Shown here one piece after another: positions 4,697 to 5,722 of a stretch of 5,722 nt of DNA. Each line of letters begins with the position of its first letter. Position 1 is the stretch's first letter. A program made the position numbers and the translations under genes. The stretch is from Pseudomonadota bacterium. GTDB lineage: Bacteria > Myxococcota > Polyangia > GCA-2747355 > JACKDQ01. The notes under the pieces were generated by a model that saw only the letters and a program-made list of their open reading frames with translations, searched no databases and was not told where the DNA came from. The stretch lies in assembly GCA_030591195.1 (NCBI GenBank), contig JAUVBO010000239.1:1-5722 (forward strand), in the 5' to 3' direction.

Positions 4697-5722
4697 ATGA
4701 GCTCAGAATCTCGATGGCTCGGCGAGGCGATGCTTGCCCGCGACGAGCACGCGGCGAACGTGCTGCGGATGCGCAAGCTGGTGATCATCGGAGTCGTCGC
4801 CTGGATCGCGTTCGGCCTGGTCGACTGGTTCATCGTCGCCTTCGTCCACCCCGGCCGCCTCTGGTTCTACCTGCTGATGCGTGGCATCGGCCTGGTGCTG
4901 GTGGGCAGCGCCGCGATCCGGTTTCACTCGAACCCCATGCCGTCCCCCCTGACCGTGCGGCTGTACGACCTGATGGTCTTCGTCGGATTCAACGGGCTGA
5001 TCACGGTCACCTGCATCGAGTTCGGAGGGATCGCCAGCCCGCTGGCACTCGGGGTGGTCACGGTGCTGCTGGCCCATAGCCTGATGGTCGCCGAGCACTG
5101 GAAGCGGATGCTGCTGCCGGTCGGCCTTGGCGCCGCCGCGCATCCGGTGGTGCTCGGGCTGCTGGCGTTCGTCGATGACGGGATCGCGGCGCAGTTTCGA
5201 GACCCGCAGGCGGTCGGCGCGTTCGCGCTGAACCAGCTGTTCATCGGTGGTGCGGCGCTGTTGACGCTGGTCGGCGGTCACATCTCATGGACGCTCCGCC
5301 AGCAGATATACCAAGCCCGCTCGCTCGGCCGCTACAAGCTGCAGCACCGAATCGGCGTCGGTGCGATGGGTGAGGTCTGGGCCGCGCACCACCGGACGTT
5401 GAAGCGCAGCGTCGCGGTGAAGATCCTCAAGAATAGCGAGGGCCGCCCGCTGGCCGTCAAGCGCTTCGAGCGCGAGGTGCAGGCCACCTGCGAGCTCTGC
5501 CACCCGAACACGATCCGGGTCTTCGACTACGGCGTCACCGATGACGGGCTCTGCTACTACGCCATGGAGCTGCTCGACGGAGAGGACCTCGGCGCGCTGC
5601 TCGATCGCGAGAAGAGCCTGACGCCGCTGCGGGCCGTGCGCCTCATGCGCCAGGCAGCGCGGGCGCTGGCCGAGGCTCACTCGCGGGGCACAGTCCACCG
5701 CGACGTCAAGCCGGCGAACATC
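4697..5722 (+). CDS. Membrane-sensor Ser/Thr protein kinase, N-terminal part (3' end beyond window)
   Basis: The frame is open from ATG 4697 to the window end, with 342 residues visible and no stop. Residues 1-27 are cytoplasmic in character. About six membrane helices follow (28-49, 54-74, 91-109, 113-132, 138-159 and 178-199), then a short linker (LRQQIYQARSLGRYKL) and a Hanks-type kinase domain (PF00069). Visible kinase elements are the Gly loop IGVGAMGEV (219-227), VAVK with the ATP-anchoring Lys242, the alpha-C Glu260 in RFEREV, HPNTIRVFDYG, the hinge AMELLDGEDL, and the catalytic loop HRDVKPAN with Asp336, Lys338 and Asn341. All essential residues up to the cut are present, so it should be active. 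The DFG motif and the rest lie outside. An N-terminal polytopic sensor is less usual than the common C-terminal single-helix anchor. The loop between helices 3 and 4 carries GGIASPL, which resembles the quinone-linked GGxxNPF motif of RegB-type sensors. Start choice is moderately secure; ATG 4730 is an alternative. Confidence 0.9.
   Translation, partial: MSSESRWLGEAMLARDEHAANVLRMRKLVIIGVVAWIAFGLVDWFIVAFVHPGRLWFYLLMRGIGLVLVGSAAIRFHSNPMPSPLTVRLYDLMVFVGFNGLITVTCIEFGGIASPLALGVVTVLLAHSLMVAEHWKRMLLPVGLGAAAHPVVLGLLAFVDDGIAAQFRDPQAVGAFALNQLFIGGAALLTLVGGHISWTLRQQIYQARSLGRYKLQHRIGVGAMGEVWAAHHRTLKRSVAVKILKNSEGRPLAVKRFEREVQATCELCHPNTIRVFDYGVTDDGLCYYAMELLDGEDLGALLDREKSLTPLRAVRLMRQAARALAEAHSRGTVHRDVKPANI

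Noticed and set aside
3670..4833. 387-residue open frame on the minus strand
   Set aside because: It is antisense to the fn3 gene and the start of the kinase gene, with an Arg/Gly/His/Pro-rich composition and no recognisable motif. It is a shadow frame.
4615..5079. 154-residue + strand frame starting GTG right after the fn3 stop
   Set aside because: It overlaps the kinase membrane domain in another frame, becomes an Arg-rich nonsense-like peptide, and lacks a ribosome binding site.
5285..5698. 137-residue minus-strand frame near the window end
   Set aside because: It lies opposite the conserved kinase motifs (Gly loop to HRD), so it is only their complement.

Overview
The window is high-GC, densely coding DNA from what is most likely a member of the Myxococcota (Polyangia/Haliangium-like; formerly Deltaproteobacteria). 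Supporting traits are a Cys-rich plus NHL lipoprotein, a lipoprotein with an FGE-sulfatase (SUMF1-like) fold, an fn3 protein with a MYXO-CTERM-like tail, a membrane-anchored Hanks-type Ser/Thr kinase and a sigma-54-type promoter. All five genes that can be supported lie on the + strand. No mobile element, CRISPR array, tRNA or rRNA was seen.

Layout. (1) 3-566 is the 3' part of a predicted surface-protein gene with the PDFIVFEN-type beta domain. (2) 634-2466 encodes a 610-aa lipoprotein with two kinds of Cys-rich repeat, an Asp/Gly linker and six NHL repeats that should form a six-bladed propeller. (3) 2467-2743 is a 277-base gap. Its left part looks like the 3' end of a lost minus-strand gene. 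Its right part is less GC-rich and carries a near-consensus -24/-12 (sigma-54) promoter at 2698-2713. (4) 2744-3715 and 3712-4614 overlap by ATGA and form a two-gene unit: a SUMF1-like lipoprotein lacking the FGE catalytic cysteines, and an exported two-domain fn3 protein with a C-terminal membrane or sorting tail. (5) 4615-4696 is a short spacer with a -10-like TACAAT placed so that transcription could begin at the next ATG. (6) From 4697 past the window edge runs a protein kinase with about six N-terminal membrane helices. It has no stop codon inside the window.

How the parts may fit together. Four of the five products are predicted to be exported or surface-anchored, and the fifth is a membrane sensor kinase, so this reads as an envelope and signalling neighbourhood. 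The SUMF1-like/fn3 pair is probably transcribed together and may be under sigma-54 enhancer-binding-protein control. The kinase probably has its own promoter. Whether it acts on its neighbours cannot be told from sequence. No wholly new system is evident. The items most worth a second look are the sigma-54 promoter, the kinase sensor loop (GGIASPL), its possible leaderless start, and the minus-strand gene remnant.
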